64,000 bases of DNA from Trochalopteron elliotii. Its lineage: Eukaryota; Chordata; Aves; Passeriformes; Leiothrichidae. A program made the position numbers and the translations under genes. Positions 1-13,378 of the stretch are shown here, piece after piece. The notes below the pieces were generated by a model. It was not told where the DNA came from. It was given only the letters and a program-made list of their open reading frames with translations, and did not search any database. Within the stretch, counting starts at the first letter, position 1. The number at the start of each line of letters is the position of its first letter. The stretch lies in contig JANPWX010000038.1 in the NCBI GenBank assembly GCA_024734555.1, positions 4,276,454 through 4,340,453 of the forward strand, read 5' to 3'.

Positions 1-482
1 TTGGGTGCCACAATATAAAAAAGACATTAAAATATTAGACATTATCCAAAGGAAGACAGAAAAGATGGTGAAGTGTCTGGAGGGGAAGCCATGTGAGGAG
101 CAGCTGAGGTCACTTGGTCTGTTCAGCCTGGAGGAGGCTGAGGGGAGACCTCATTGCAGCCTGCAACTTCCTTGTGAGGGGAAGAGGAGGGGCAGACATT
201 GATCTCTTCTCTGTGGTGACCAGTGGCAGAACTCAAAGGAATGGGCTGAAATTGTGTCAGATTTATTAGAGAAAGGTTCTTCACACAGAGAGTGGCAGGG
301 CACTGGAACAGGCTCCCCAGGGAAGTGGTCACAGCACCAAGCCTGACAGAGTTTAGGAAGTGTTTGGACAATGCTGTCAAGCATATGGTGAGACTGGGGG
401 ATGGTGCCATGCAGGGCCAGGAATTGGATTTGATGATCCTGATGGATCCCTTCTCACACAGCTTATTCTGTGAATCTATGAC
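1..482 (+). mobile_element. CR1 LINE, 3' end (enters from outside the window)
   Basis: Decayed 3' end of a CR1 non-LTR retrotransposon. In the forward frame from base 5 the residues PQYKKDIKILDIIQRKTEKM and then CEEQLRSLGLFSLEEAE match the conserved C-terminus of the CR1 ORF2 reverse transcriptase. The usual continuation (a short loop, then a stretch ending HWNRLPREVV) appears in another frame at about 290-325, so the reading frame is shifted. The 3' UTR signature (ATGCAGGGCCAGGAATTGGA, then GATGATCCTGATGGATCCCTTC) lies at about 409-455, and the degenerate ATTCTGTGAATCTATG tail at about 464-481 marks the end. The element continues left of base 1, so its 5' extent is unknown. It is a molecular fossil with no intact protein. 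Confidence 0.92.
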
Positions 483-3400
483 TAATGGCCTGATGTGAAA
501 GCCCATGTCCACACTTGTACAATTCTCCCCATGCTCCTGGTAGCTTGGATGTCCCAAAGCAGCTTCTCTGATCACCCTGGTAAGAGTAAGGTGCAGATCA
601 GCCTGCATCTGTATCTGCAGCCATCAGAGATGTGAGAAATTATGTGCTTCCATAACAATACAATGTAATACATGTGTAATATTTGGGAGAATGCCTTTCA
701 GTAGGAAAGAAAACTGAGTGCGTATTTCCCCCTCCCATCTGTTTGTGTGGGAAACCAATACAGCGCACTTTTTTTACAAGTGATAAAATACAACTGATGT
801 AATTCACAACTGCTAAAACCAGACTAAACTCTCTAAAATTATCATTATTATTATTACTAGTCATAGTAGAAGTAATGCAATATTAAATATTGAACACAAA
901 TTCAGGAAAGAAACCATTATTTTTCATTAATGTCAGACTTCAAGCACTTGATTACATCATGATGGAAAAGCAAACTATTGGACTTCTAAAGAACATCTTT
1001 TATGAAACCAAACAAAATTAAGGGGTTTTAAATTGAAAAGAAAACTTTTTTTTTTCTGGTCCTTACAGCTGGTATGTAAAAAAAAAAATTGTAAGAAAAA
1101 TATGGAAAGTGAAAGGCTTGGGGATTTTAATTTCTCAACTTCACTGGATTAAGAAAGAAAAAGGTTCTGCTAAAATTTTTAGATAATGTATTTAAAATCA
1201 CATGAGAGTAGAATTATTATATCTCCAGTATTTCTAAGATAGGTGAGAGACTGCAGACTGAAAGATAGGAAGTAATATTTCATTAAAGTCAATGAGAGTC
1301 AAACAAAGAAACATCATTAGGAAAGAGATGCTAGGATTCTTCTGCTTCCCCAGAGTCTCAAGCACATTTCTAATTTTGCTCTTCCTTTAACCCCTATTTT
1401 ACACACACACAAGTATTGCTTAGGATCATTTGTTGAGTTGTATGCAAGATGAGATCCCAGAGTGATCTGTAGACTGGATTTGGGTTTTAGAGGCTGGTAA
1501 ATAAAAATCTGTCAAAAACTGACTCTCACAAACAAGGAGAATTTAACTGTGCCAGGCACATCACAGCAAAGTGAGTCTGAGACAGGAAGCTAAAGCAGAA
1601 AATCTGTGTCTCTCATGCAGCTGAATGTAAACTGTTTTCCTCCAGGAACACATTACAAGATGCATTAATCAAAAACTTAGGAGTAAATACAAATTTTTCC
1701 AGTAAATCCATTCCCAACGTGATTAAGCAAGCAAATAAACTGCTGTACTAGCTAGAATCCAAGACCAGGAAACAGTGTTTCCTGGACTTGCAACAACCCA
1801 CAGTCCTGAATTTCAGCTTAATTCAAGGGTGAAAGTGGAAGCTTAGGGTAATGGGAAACAGAAAATTTCAGCTTTCTCTGGGATAAGAAAAAACATGGTT
1901 TTGTCTATGGTGAGTTCTAAGAGTCTCTAGTTCAAGGTATCTTTGTTGTTGTAGAAGCAATCACATTTGAAATTTATAAAACTGTCTGTAAGGCAGACAT
2001 AACCAAAAATGACAATACTTGCGTGAAAAGCAGGAAACTCCAAGATATTTTTCTGCCTTGCAGGAACACAACCTGTCCTGCCCAGCCCTCAGCTGTTGTT
2101 GCAGGTTTGGAGGAGCATGGTATCTTTTGTGAAAGGCTATGGAGTGCAAATCTTTACACAGTCATCTCTTGCCTACCAATAGGCATGTCCTTGGGACTTT
2201 TTTGGGTAGTACTGATTTGCCAAAAGATGCTCTGTTCTTTCCAAACTGAACAATTCATGTTCTCATCTAGCACTGCTCCAGTCCTCTTAACAGATGTTTC
2301 AGTCAAATGCTAAGTAAACTAACCAAGTAAATAAAGATCCCTGGAGTTGTGAGAGGCTCCTCTTCACCTCACCTTCCTGCATCAGGACCAAGAAGCACTG
2401 ACAGCAGGAGAAGGGCATTAGGACAGCAGATCTTCACTTTCTTTTTATGGCTGGGGCAAAAAGGGTCAAACCTAGCTTTTAATTTTTGTTCTCACCACAG
2501 GAGCCTCTGATAGGATACACGATGCCCTGGAGCCTCCCTTTGCTGGCAGAAGTTTTCAAACCAAAATACAAGTACCTCTTTCATAGGTATACATTTGTTA
2601 TATGTGGTACATAGAGGCTAGATAGGCACGGTGCAAAGATCTTAGTGACACTCATTTGGAGCATCACAAGTAATTCTTTCTGGCTTCATCCACTCACAAG
2701 TACTCTGGCTGTCACAGAAATGCAAACTGATAAAATCTTCATTCTGTAAGGCCTTATCTCCCTATGGGTGTATTGCACACAGGTCTAGAGTAGGGTTACA
2801 GCATTGGTATATTGCTTGAACCAACTTAATTCTCTCCTGTGGATTTCCATCTTCCTCTCTTTTCACTAAGGCAAAATTAATGAGTCTTAAGCTTGCCAAT
2901 CCACACTCATTTGGAATAAGGTTTATTTATACTGGCTTCACTTTTACAGTCATCTTTTCATAGATCTATGGTACTCCCAAGGAGAGGAGGTTTACAGTGT
3001 ATTTTAATGGAGATTTTAGAGGTTTTGCAGATTCAGGAAGGAGAATCGTATTCACATACAAAAGGTAAGCTGAGAGCTGGGTGTTAGAGGGGACATTGCT
3101 TTTGTGTGCTTGCCAGAGAATGCAACTGAGACATAAAATACCAAAGATTTCCCGAAGATTTATCAAAGCAATCTGTCTTAGCCAGCTGAAATCTGCTGGC
3201 CACTTTTCAGGCAAGTGAAATTAAAAACAAAAAAATCTTATTGCATCCATTGATTGATTATACATTAACATGTATACAACTTCCCTTGGCAAGTTCCCTT
3301 CTGTTTCAAGAAACTTATGCCAGAAATATATTTGTTTAACTTTCACCCCATTCCTTTCCCAATAAAATGTTAACCCCACAAGAATCTTGTTTTGATTTGT

Positions 3401-6400
3401 TGCATGTATTTCCTCTGTGATTAGCACAAGAATTAACTTGAATATCTATTGAAGGCCAAGAACGAAAGCCTACAGAGAAGACAAAAGGCTAAAATGATCT
3501 TGATAACACACTGGAATCCTAGGTTAGAGAGAAGAACAAGATAAATTACAATCAGGTGAAGGAAATATGCAGGAGACTAGCAGCCAATCTGATGAAAGTC
3601 CTTAAAGATTTCTCACAAATAGCAGGAACATGGAGAATAACCCAGGAGAACAAAATACAGACAATCAGAGTTCTGACTGGAACAGCAAGGGGTAAATAGT
3701 TGGATAAGAGTATGAGCATAGCAGGAAATCAAAAAGACAAAGGTGGTATATTGTATCTAAGAAATGAAGAAGCAAAGTAGGAAAGAAGCATAATACAACA
3801 GAAAGAAACTTGCTCAAAAGGTTGCAAAGACTTTCAAGGCTGATTTTTTTCTGAATGAGCTTAAATAGGTAGGTATCAAATAAAATGCTCTGCGGTGGAT
3901 CTCCTATTCAGAAGATGGCAGGGAGGTTAAGTATCTGACAGAAGCCTCCCAGACCCAAAATCTGAAGAATATGGTGGGTATTGCCTCCCCATATACCTTC
4001 AGTATATACTATATATAGTCAGTATCAGGGCTTATCAGTTCAATGAAGTCTCTGGGAAATGTTAGGTGATTCTATACTTATTTCTTCTGCCTTAGGAGGC
4101 AGAAGAACCTGTGGTAAAGCAACTAATCCTGATCTCCTTCCAACTTCACTTAAGACTTTAAATTAACTAGGAGAAATTATCCAGAAACAGTAGAGAAGTC
4201 CTTTTTTTTCTTTTTTTTTTCCCTAAGAAAAGAAGAAAACCAAGAATGACAGAATAAGACTTAATTTCAGCTTCCCATGCAGAAGTTGTTCTTAAGTCAA
4301 TGTTGATAAACAGCCTTGAAATTTTAATCCATTGGCCATTTTTTTCCCTCTTACTTAGTTTTTGAAACTGGAATGGGAATCAAGTTTCCAGACACACGGA
4401 CTTCCTCCTATTGTACCTACACTCTGGCCAGAAGACAGAAATTATCATTCACGTAAAAAGCTACCAGAACTACAGTATTCACTCCAAAAGTGTTATCTAA
4501 CAGTTATATGGTAGGCTGCAACTCACATACACTTTTAGCAGATCCCAGTGCTAGTTTTTGAGTTGCAAATGACATTTTCTCTAGAATCATCTCTGCTATG
4601 CTCTATTCAGGCTCCCTGGTCACCCTGACCTGGAGTTCCCTTCTCTAACAACTCCCCCTGCTGCCTCTCATTATCTGTTTCTTCTCCCTTTGGCAGGCTC
4701 AAGTACTTTTTTTACCCTTTCAAAAACTTTTAGACACCTATCATCAGAGGTGTGGTGGGATTCATCGCAACTTAAGGGGATATGAGAACTTGGTTCCTGT
4801 GCTGACAGTTTTATACCACCACAGAAGTTTACTATGTTTGCTATGAGAATCTGCTAACGAGGTCCCATCCCAACATTTTCTTCCCAAGAATCAGAAAATT
4901 TGGTGTTTAAAGACAGTTGAGAAAAGGGCATCATTCCACCATCCCAAAACTGAACCAATAGTAAACTTACGGGATTTAGGTGTGCCAGGACTGACTCCAT
5001 TTTTGCAGGAGAAAGAGATACTGCCCAAAGCACTGAGCTAAATCCTGATTTCCATAAAACACTGGTTACCACTGGGAAATTCAGTGTAAGAGTTCCTAAA
5101 ACCGTCCAGTTGGTGTAAGGAACAGAGCCCAGGGGACACACTGTAGAGAGTAATAATAAAAATTGAATGAGCTAAAATCAAGCAGGCAAAACACAATCTC
5201 AGTCCAGCAGCTTGTCCAGCTTTTGTTTGCTGTTTCATGGAAACCTTCTATAGAAAAGAAAGCTACCAAAAATACCACCACTTCATCTTCCCTAAACCTT
5301 CCAACCCAAAAATGTGTGTCCAAAGAAGCACATATACTCCTACCAGAAGCTCTGAGAAGACAAAACAATCTATTTCTGTTTAAAAGTACCACCACCAAAA
5401 ATGAAAAAATCCAAACCAAATAGCAATAACAACAAACCAAAATATACTTGCCTTTTGTCTGCACAAAAGAGATAAATTTTAAAAAACGCTTTTAAAAAAT
5501 CCCAGAAGTGTTCTAGTGTCTTTCTGGCAAGTGTGGTCACTTCTCAGTCTGGGGTCCTTCTACAGATCAAGATAATTCTCATCAGAAACAACATAAGCAA
5601 CATAATGAAAGAAAATCTGTAAACCCTTTTTTTTCTGCAGCAGTAAGATTGTTCTCTTCCACCCTGCAGTGCACTCTGTCTCTTCCAGGAACTTCAGGTC
5701 AGACATGGCCCCAGATGAAAATTCTCCACACAGTTACACTAGCAGCAGTAATTTACAACCACTTCCATTATATATAACTCTCACAGTGAAAAGAAAGGTT
5801 GATCTGACAGTTAATCTTCAAGCAATTTGGCAGTCATATGGAGGGTATTGTGAACTTGAAATCACTCTTATTTGTTCTTGATGTCTTTGTTTCATTCTTT
5901 GCAAAGTTTAACATTAAAATCTATTACAGTTTTGGAGCAAGAAGAAGCCATCACACCTAATTTAAGGCCCATGAGTTCCTACAAATAGCAGGTATTATGA
6001 CTAGGCAAATAGAAACTAATCCTACTGCACAGGTGAAAAATAGCTGATATGTGTGTTTTTCCCTCTCATGCATTGCCAAGTTTGTGAAAGAACAATTCAA
6101 GCAGAACAGATGCATCGGCTAAAAAAGCAGCTGTACTGGAAATCACTTTAATGGGAACAAAGCAGCACGACCCCAAACCTTCACCAAATATTTTCTGGGT
6201 ACTCCATTGTTTGCTTCTGTTCGTCATTTATTTATTTAGTTTTTTAAAAAAATGAAGATAAAATTAATAGCTCAAATTGAGAGGAAGACTGACAAAAAGG
6301 AAGGCGGCAAGTGAGAGAGACTGAGGAAGAGGAAAGTGACTTCCCATAAGTAGGCTTATGGACTCTAAGCACTTCACATCAATAACTGTCAGAGTACTGA

Positions 6401-9400
6401 CCTAAAAATTATCACTCTAGTACACTATGGGAAAGTAGCTAATAAACTGATGAGGTCAAGATTGAAAGCAGTTGCAGGAATGCACACTAAGCCTGGCTGA
6501 AGACATGAAGGATCCCTGCCCTGGTGCCAAAGCCACATGAATCTAATGACAGACTCAGTTTATATGAGGACATACAACTCAAAAATGCCTCCTGGCAAGG
6601 AACTTCTGCCAAGTTGTTCTCTATTCACACTGGTGACAGGATTTGCTATTAGTATCAAAATTCCACTTGCAAAAATTTTTTGCACTTATCTTTATTTAAG
6701 CACACAGTTTACTGTAGGTGAAGAAAGGAACTATTTACTGACAATAGTTATGGAATTTATTCACTATCTATAGACATGCAGAAGCAAGGGAAATATTCTT
6801 AAAAGCTAAGTATGCCAGGAAACTTGGGGGTTTTTTTGGTGGGCCCATAATAAGGATTGACACTGACATCAGTTACACTGGGAATTTGCAAAGCTGAAAA
6901 CTAAGTAACAAATTATCCACCACCACACATCTCCTTTAGCCAGTGAAAATAAAGTGGCAGACTGTAACAGGATGAACTGGCAAGATGACCAACATTTTTC
7001 CTCAATGTGCCTCTGCTCAAGTATTTTATTTATCTGTGTAATGAAACAATTTTCATTTTAAAGTTAACAATTTAACAATGGTGATAAGAACTTACAGCCT
7101 TAGCCCCAGTAAAATCAGCTATCAGTAACACTGAGAGAGAAATGCTCGCTTGTAAGCAATTTCTCACTCATCACCATGAACGTGGTTAGGTTGATACAAC
7201 TAGCAATGACATTTATTTAGCTAGGACAAGCAGCAGCTCCCTTGTCTGCAGGAAATCTGCCAGAGACCAAGACCTCCATGGGATAAGGGCAAGACAGGTC
7301 CCAGAAATCAGTGTCCGTGGCTTACACTGAGATCTGCCAGTGTGCTGTAGCAAGTTTCCAGTGTCTGCACAGACCTGACAAAGACTTTCTGTAGATACAG
7401 CAAGTTATTCCTGTAGTTCACATCTGAAATAGGCCTCATTACCTAGAAACATTTCAGGAGTGGTATACCAGTGGATATCCCTTCCATCATCAGATGCCAC
7501 AGATTCCAGGAAAGGTAGGTTAGATTGGCTCTACTGCAGCTAAGCTCAGAATTGCCAGAATCACCTCCTGGGGGCTGCAACTACCTTGAAAAACAAGTAG
7601 TGAGGGAAAATATATCTCACGTATCTCGCATTTTCTCACAGTGCACAAAGGAAGTCAGGCAGAAGGACAGGTTCACTCTGAAAGCAGCTAAGCTTTGGGG
7701 TGCACCTCAAAAGCCTGCTTTGGCAATCTGTTGGTAAGGCAGAGGCTGTGTGTGCTGTGGCTACCCCCTCCTGCTCTCTTTGGCTTCAAAAATAGATATG
7801 GCCATGCAAGGGGTGATGCCTACCTATATCTCATCCTGTGGTATGAACAGAGGATGGCCACGACTACAGGGGCATGATGAAGGGCCCTCATACTGCAAGA
7901 GAGCCACAGAAAGCTGCAGTCTTGAAGGTGAGAGGGTTGTTTGGGTCTGGGGCAAGCAAAATGCAGAGATGTGCAGAGCTGCCCACCCAGCAACATCGCA
8001 GCAAGCACATGGGGAAAAGGAAGGAAGTACAGCACATGGATATTTTGGAGTGCAGTAGCATGCAAGGAGTGCCTACTGTGAGTAGTGGACAGAAAACTTT
8101 CCTGCTGGAGTGCAGCACTTGTTGCCTAAGTAACTGGAAATAAAAGGCTGTACAAATGGCGGACGGAACAGCAGGATGCTGCACATGGTGGGGTCTGCTG
8201 TGGAATCTGACCCAGCAAAGGAGGAGTCCCCAGGCACAGCCTCATCAAGTGAGGATGTCCTGCTGGCCCTACCTGGTTATTTCCACTAGTCTAACCAGGG
8301 AAGAAGCAGCCATAGTTCTCTTCACCTGAGCATATAACAAAGGAGCTCAGCAAAGTGTGGTCTGAAAGACGGTCTCATCCTGTTAAGTAACAGATCACAT
8401 CATATACCCCATACAATACTGCTGGGGTCACTGTGTAAAAACTGCTCTACCATCAAACTCCTGACACTTTACTAGGATAGTAAAATGAACACTTATGATA
8501 AGAAAGTATGCTCACCAGGAACCTACTGCATGATAAGACCCTACATTTCTCTTCTTAACCCCTCTACAGACCATAATAACTATAACTAGTTTCATCTGGA
8601 AAGATACACGCTGTCACAAGATGGGTAGAAGATTGCCAAGTAAACAGCAAGTTCTGTGCAATTACTCTGAGCAGAAGAGCATAAATCTGGTCATGGGTTA
8701 ATTACGGATCCTTTCTTCCCCCCAGATCCAAGTAGGGACCTGCAGAGAGTGTTTAAGGAATCAGCCCCAGAGAAAAACCTCTCACTTTAGAGGAAAAAAA
8801 AAAATTGATTAAATTTTAACATACAACACAGCACAATACAAAGAGTAAAACCATGCAAATAATAAATAAAAAAAAATCAAGAGACTAATGCATTACAGGA
8901 ACATCGAAGGCACAAATTTGTGATTTTAAGGTGAGGGGAAAAAAGTGTTGCAGAAAATGGATTTCTATTTTTAAACAAATACGTTTATTTGAAGAGTACT
9001 AGCAGGTAGCTAAGGGAAAAGTCTTCCTAAACTTAGATCCCAAGTTCTTCAGTTTCAGATTATTAGTTTAAGCTTTTAGTTTAAAACTGAAGAAAGGTTT
9101 AAGATATTGACAGATGGGAACAACTGTAAAAATACAAGTGCACTATCAAAGAAACAAGACATTTTAAAAATAATTTTAAATCATCCCTAATACAAAGTTA
9201 TCTCAGTCACTGGCCATATGCTATCTAAAATTATCATTCACATTTGCTAAGCTGTCCCCCATATAGTTCTTTCTCTTAAAACTACCTTGTAATATTTATT
9301 CTGTTACCTTGCTGTAGATAACACATGTCGGCTTCCTAAAAAGTTATTCAAGAATGTAAGGCTTATACTCAATTCTCTGGCCACTGCACCAGCACAAGGC

Positions 9401-10006
9401 AGAGCAGTCTGGAAATTAAACCAAACAGTACCAGCTGTCCTCACTGGAGTATTTATCAAGTAGAGACACTTCTCATTGCACAACAACAAATTGTACTTGT
9501 AAATACAGTACTCCCTCCACTTGTGCTTCCTCAGAGGAGTCCTCAGAGGCAGCTACAGTTCCCAAAATGGTTTGCAAGGCCTCTCCTGAATGTGGTTGTT
9601 TGCACTTCACTGCTTGCATAAACCAGCCCGATCACATCATTCCTTCAGGGAAAGTAAAGCTTTCATAAACCACTCCATAAACCAAATGTCCACCCTGTAA
9701 TTGTCTTAAATGAAAATAAAAATCAAATTGTCACCGAAGAATGTGAAGAGGCAAATACAAAAAACCCCTCAAAACCAGAAACAATTCTCTGAAAGATCAC
9801 TAGGACAGTAAATTCCTTTTGTAAATACAGAAGGTGGTGGGGTTTTTTTGCAAAGAAAAATCCATCTGTCTGAACTCAGGATAATTCTGAGTCTCATTGC
9901 TGCCATCACAGTTCTATCAGTCCTGTGTTACCTCTGAGATTTGGAGAAAGCAACATTGAAACTGTCAAAGAAATTGTTTTAGTCAAAAGCTCCTGGGATC
10001 CTCTGC
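483..10006. other. Non-coding stretch, no gene recognised
   Basis: I find no recognisable gene or named repeat here. The sequence is AT-rich with scattered A and T runs (for example about 1048-1088 and 4202-4220). Bases 3430-4000 are purine-rich on the plus strand with many stops. Bases 7690-8260 are somewhat GC-richer than their surroundings and contain several short overlapping open frames in both directions, as expected by chance at higher GC. Longer frames such as the 96-codon one at 2023-2313 and the 122-codon one on the minus strand at 5096-5464 have low-complexity composition and no domain I know. Confidence 0.6.
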
Positions 10007-10252
10007 TGGTTTTGGCTGGCATACAGTTAATTTTCTTCACAGCAGCTGGTATGGTGTTGTGTTTTGGATTTGTGCTGGACACAGGGTTGATAATACAGAG
10101 ATGATTTTGTTATTGCTGAGCAGGGCTTACACAGAGCCAAGGCCTCTGCTGCTTTTTGTGCTGCCACACTGGCGAGAGGGCTGGGGATGCTTGGGAGCAG
10201 ATACAGCCAGGACAGGTGACCCCAACTGACCAAGGGGATATTCCAGACCATG

Positions 10253-10260
10253 TGACATCA
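10253..10260 (+). promoter_or_regulatory. CRE-like site in the LTR U3
   Basis: TGACATCA is one base from the cAMP-response/ATF palindrome TGACGTCA and sits 8 bp upstream of the LTR TATA box, a usual place for such a site in an LTR promoter. The difference is G to A at the central CpG, the change expected from methyl-CpG decay. Whether the ancestral LTR had the full palindrome is an inference. Confidence 0.45.
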
Positions 10261-10267
10261 TGCTCAG

Positions 10268-10276
10268 TATATAAAG
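10268..10276 (+). promoter_or_regulatory. LTR TATA box
   Basis: TATATAAAG, a near-perfect TATA box about 260 bp into the LTR. It places the U3/R boundary (retroviral transcription start) roughly 25-30 bp downstream, near 10300. The distance from here to the polyadenylation signal is about 190 bp, a normal R-region geometry. Confidence 0.65.
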
Positions 10277-10454
10277 TAAGGGAAGAAGAAGGAAGGAGGG
10301 GACATTTGGAGTGATGGCACTTGTCTTTCCACAAGCCCTTATGCATGATGGGTGCCTGCTCTCCTGGAGATGGCTGAACACCTGCCTGTCCATGGGAAAC
10401 AGTGACTTAATTGCTTGTTTTGCTTTGCTTCCATGTGCAGCTTTTTCTTTCCTT

Positions 10455-10460
10455 ATTAAA
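10455..10460 (+). terminator. LTR polyadenylation signal (ATTAAA)
   Basis: ATTAAA inside CCTTATTAAACTGTC, the commonest natural variant of AATAAA. It lies downstream of the TATA box and upstream of a T-rich stretch and then a run of Gs, as expected for the R/U5 3' processing region of an LTR. Confidence 0.55.
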
Positions 10461-13342
10461 CTGTCATTATCTCAACCCATGAGTTTTTTAGCTTTTATCC
10501 TCCTAATTTTCTCCACAATCCTGCTGTTGGGGGAGTGAGTGAGTGGCTGCATAGGGCTTGGTGCCTGGTGGGGCACCAAGCATGACAGGTCCAAAAGAAC
10601 ACTTAACCATTAAAGAGTTCATATACACATTTTTTAATGTTTCCAGTGAAAAGCCCGCAAAATTCCTGGTATACCCTCTGGTGTTTTATTTATTTCTCTC
10701 TGAAGCCTGTTAGACATTGCAGCTAATTTCCTCTTTCCATGTACAGTAATAAAAGTACTTCAGTACATCAACTTCTTATCACTATCTGTTGTAAAACAGA
10801 TAACGGATCACAGCTTCAGGAGTCACTGTGTCTAGGAAGAATTAATATATCCAGCATTCACTGCTGTCTTTGGCTAGCTTCTTGTCTCTTCCTGCCCATT
10901 AGATCTCTGAACTTCCTTTGTATTGCTGACCAGGTGAACTGAGATACCCAGATCTGTCTTCCAGTTTGTGCTGTTGAATGACTGTGGACTGGGAGTTCAC
11001 TCAAGTAATAAATGCAGAGGAAAGCCTGAATATCAGATTTTCTGAACAGATCCTCCATTCTAGGGACCAGGAAAAAAAACCAAAAAACCTCTGATCAGCA
11101 CAAGAGATTCACCTGCCCAACAGCTGAGGGCAACCCTTATAGAGGACAAAAGTGAGATTGGACCAGAAATAGGATTTCATAATTTACATGTCAGTAAGAA
11201 ACTATATTGAGCTATATCAGCAATTCCTACACTAAATAAAGAAGTACAAAGTGCCTGACACATGTACCATTGCTCCTTTCAGTCTCGAGCACTCAGAGGT
11301 CAAACAGGACCCCTCTTGGCCACCATACAAATGGAAAGGGGGGCTCTATCTGCTTTCCTATTCCATGCCTCTCCAGAGGCAGGTAGTATGCCGAAAAACT
11401 ATTTGTTTGGATATTCACATACCTCTACTTTTTGCAACCAAAACCATAGGTGGAGTTAGAGAAAACTGAGAGAGGGAAATCTCATCCTCTTCCTCTCTTT
11501 ATTTCCAGCCAAAATTTTCAAAAAAATTTGTCAGCTACCCTGAACTAACCTTGCTGCTTTGAAATCCACATAGAAAACTAGAGGGAAAAAAGTCTCTCTT
11601 CCATTCCTGTCGTGATTCCTCATGCTCACTTACCCACACTCCATAATTCCCCCCAACATGTGACATCAAAAAGAAATTTCACTGTTTTTTGAGAGAATAT
11701 GGTGTTGGAAAATCTCAGGTTTAAACTGGAACACAAGGAGAAGAGACCCACATGAATGCAAGCTAAACTAGAGGGCTGTTGTCTTACATAGTGATGTTAG
11801 CTGGTCAATTTGTGGCAGAGTGAGAGACCAGATCAAATCCAAGGCATTGGAAAAAAATATCTCCAGAAGAGAAAAAATGATGATCCAGTGGAACTGACTA
11901 AAGGTTTGGGTATTTCAAGGGGTGCATACTGAAGATAAAATATAGCAAGGAACCATAAAAATCCTTCTAATTTAGCCTTAACTGTTTTAAAATTCTTTGT
12001 GAACTAGACCAGACCATGACTAAACTGTTTCACCAGGGTCTTAATTTGCATAAGACCATCCAACAGCGTCAAACAAATGTTTTTTTAGAGCTGAGACCAT
12101 GAAGAATTGCATAATTCTCCAAGGGGAATTCTAGCATATGTCACAATCGTAGAAGAGAAGAGAGGGGAGAGCAACTTTCAGACATGTAACGGTTCTACCA
12201 TTTGGAGCACTCGCCTTAATTACACAAGCAAACCAAGAAAGTAAACTGTATGCTGCAGTGGATGTGGGGAAAGCACACTAAATTTCCAGCAACACCCACA
12301 AACATCACCTTTAGGGCAGTGCATACAGTGAGATGTCATCTGGAAAAATACTCAGAACCATGGCAAGTTTCCTTGCAAGTGAAAAGCAGAATATAACTTG
12401 AAATAGATGAAGACCTGAGCTTTCCACAGGCCCCAGTTATGGTGAAAGTTCGATTTCCTTTTTCTTGTCCTTTTTCTTCAGTTCTCTCATTCCTCTTCTT
12501 TTAGATACCTGCCTTAGTCACCTGGAATCAGCTGAGATTATGCCAAAGTAAGCTGGAATGCACTTGGGAGGACATCTATTTCTCTTGCTTTCTACAGAGA
12601 ATATAAACACACTGTTTTCAGGAAAGTCTGGACTTTGAAAGGCTGAACAGTTCCAGCAATTTCTCTAAGAGCTTAAGTCTTCAATCTTATTAGTAGCATT
12701 AATTACTAAAAAGTCAGGTGCTGATCATTCTTCATGACAATGTTTTTTCCTGCACAGCACTGCAAGACTTCTTGGGTAGTTGCTCTTTAATGCAATGTTG
12801 ACACAATTGGGGTTATAAATGAATTTAAAAAAAAAATTAAAAACTTGGAGAAACTAATAATTTAAGTAGTTGTCTAGGTGACTTAAGTTGTTCTGCCAGT
12901 TAATATATTCAACTCTCTCCTTGTAGCACAGAAGGTGGCACTTGTGTCTGTTGGGCATTAAAGCCATATAAAGAACTAGGCTGACACATCGGAGTGTGCA
13001 CAGCTTAGCATCAAGCATGTTGATCAGATAATATCACTTACAAGCATCGTGTGATAGCCCAGGTGACACCACCAGGACCATTGCAAACAGAATAAGGTAC
13101 CATAGTTAGTTAACTATGGAGATAAATAACTAGGCAAATTTTAAAACACATGCATAAAGTAGATTATTTATGAAGCTAAAGAAAAAAAGAGGAAAAGGTA
13201 GAGCTTTTGACATCTTCCTCTTCTCCTTTCTGCTCCAATCCCCCAACACACAATCATCTGTACCTGTCATTCACTGATTCCTGAGGAGTCAGGAAGATGA
13301 AAGTGTGATAAAATAGTGGACCTGCTATCACTCTCTGCTTTG

Positions 13343-13378
13343 TGTTAGCGTGGTTACTTTATGTTAGCATGGTTACTT
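13343..13378. repeat. 19-bp period tandem duplication
   Basis: TGTTAGCGTGGTTACTT (13343-13359) and TGTTAGCATGGTTACTT (13362-13378) differ at a single base, which would be a CpG-to-CpA change. A recent local duplication, probably by replication slippage. Confidence 0.85.

Larger units (their letters stand above)
10007..10587 (+). mobile_element. Solo LTR of an avian endogenous retrovirus
   Basis: About 580 bp with LTR architecture. It opens TGGTTTTGGCTGG and closes ...CATGACA, and in between has a TATA box (10268-10276), a polyadenylation signal (10455-10460) and a T-rich, then G-rich U5 region. The sequence resembles a widespread bird LTR family that I recognise from general knowledge but will not name firmly. 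No gag, pol or env sequence follows, and no second copy occurs nearby, so it is best read as a solo LTR left by recombination between two LTRs. I could not find a clean target-site duplication: flanks 10002-10006 (TCTGC) and 10588-10592 (GGTCC) differ, so either the exact ends are a few bases off or the flanks have decayed. The 78-codon and 88-codon minus-strand frames inside it are incidental. Confidence 0.85.

Noticed and set aside
10027..10393. Overlapping minus-strand frames of 74-88 codons
   Set aside because: They lie antisense within the LTR U3/R region and overlap one another. LTRs do not code here.
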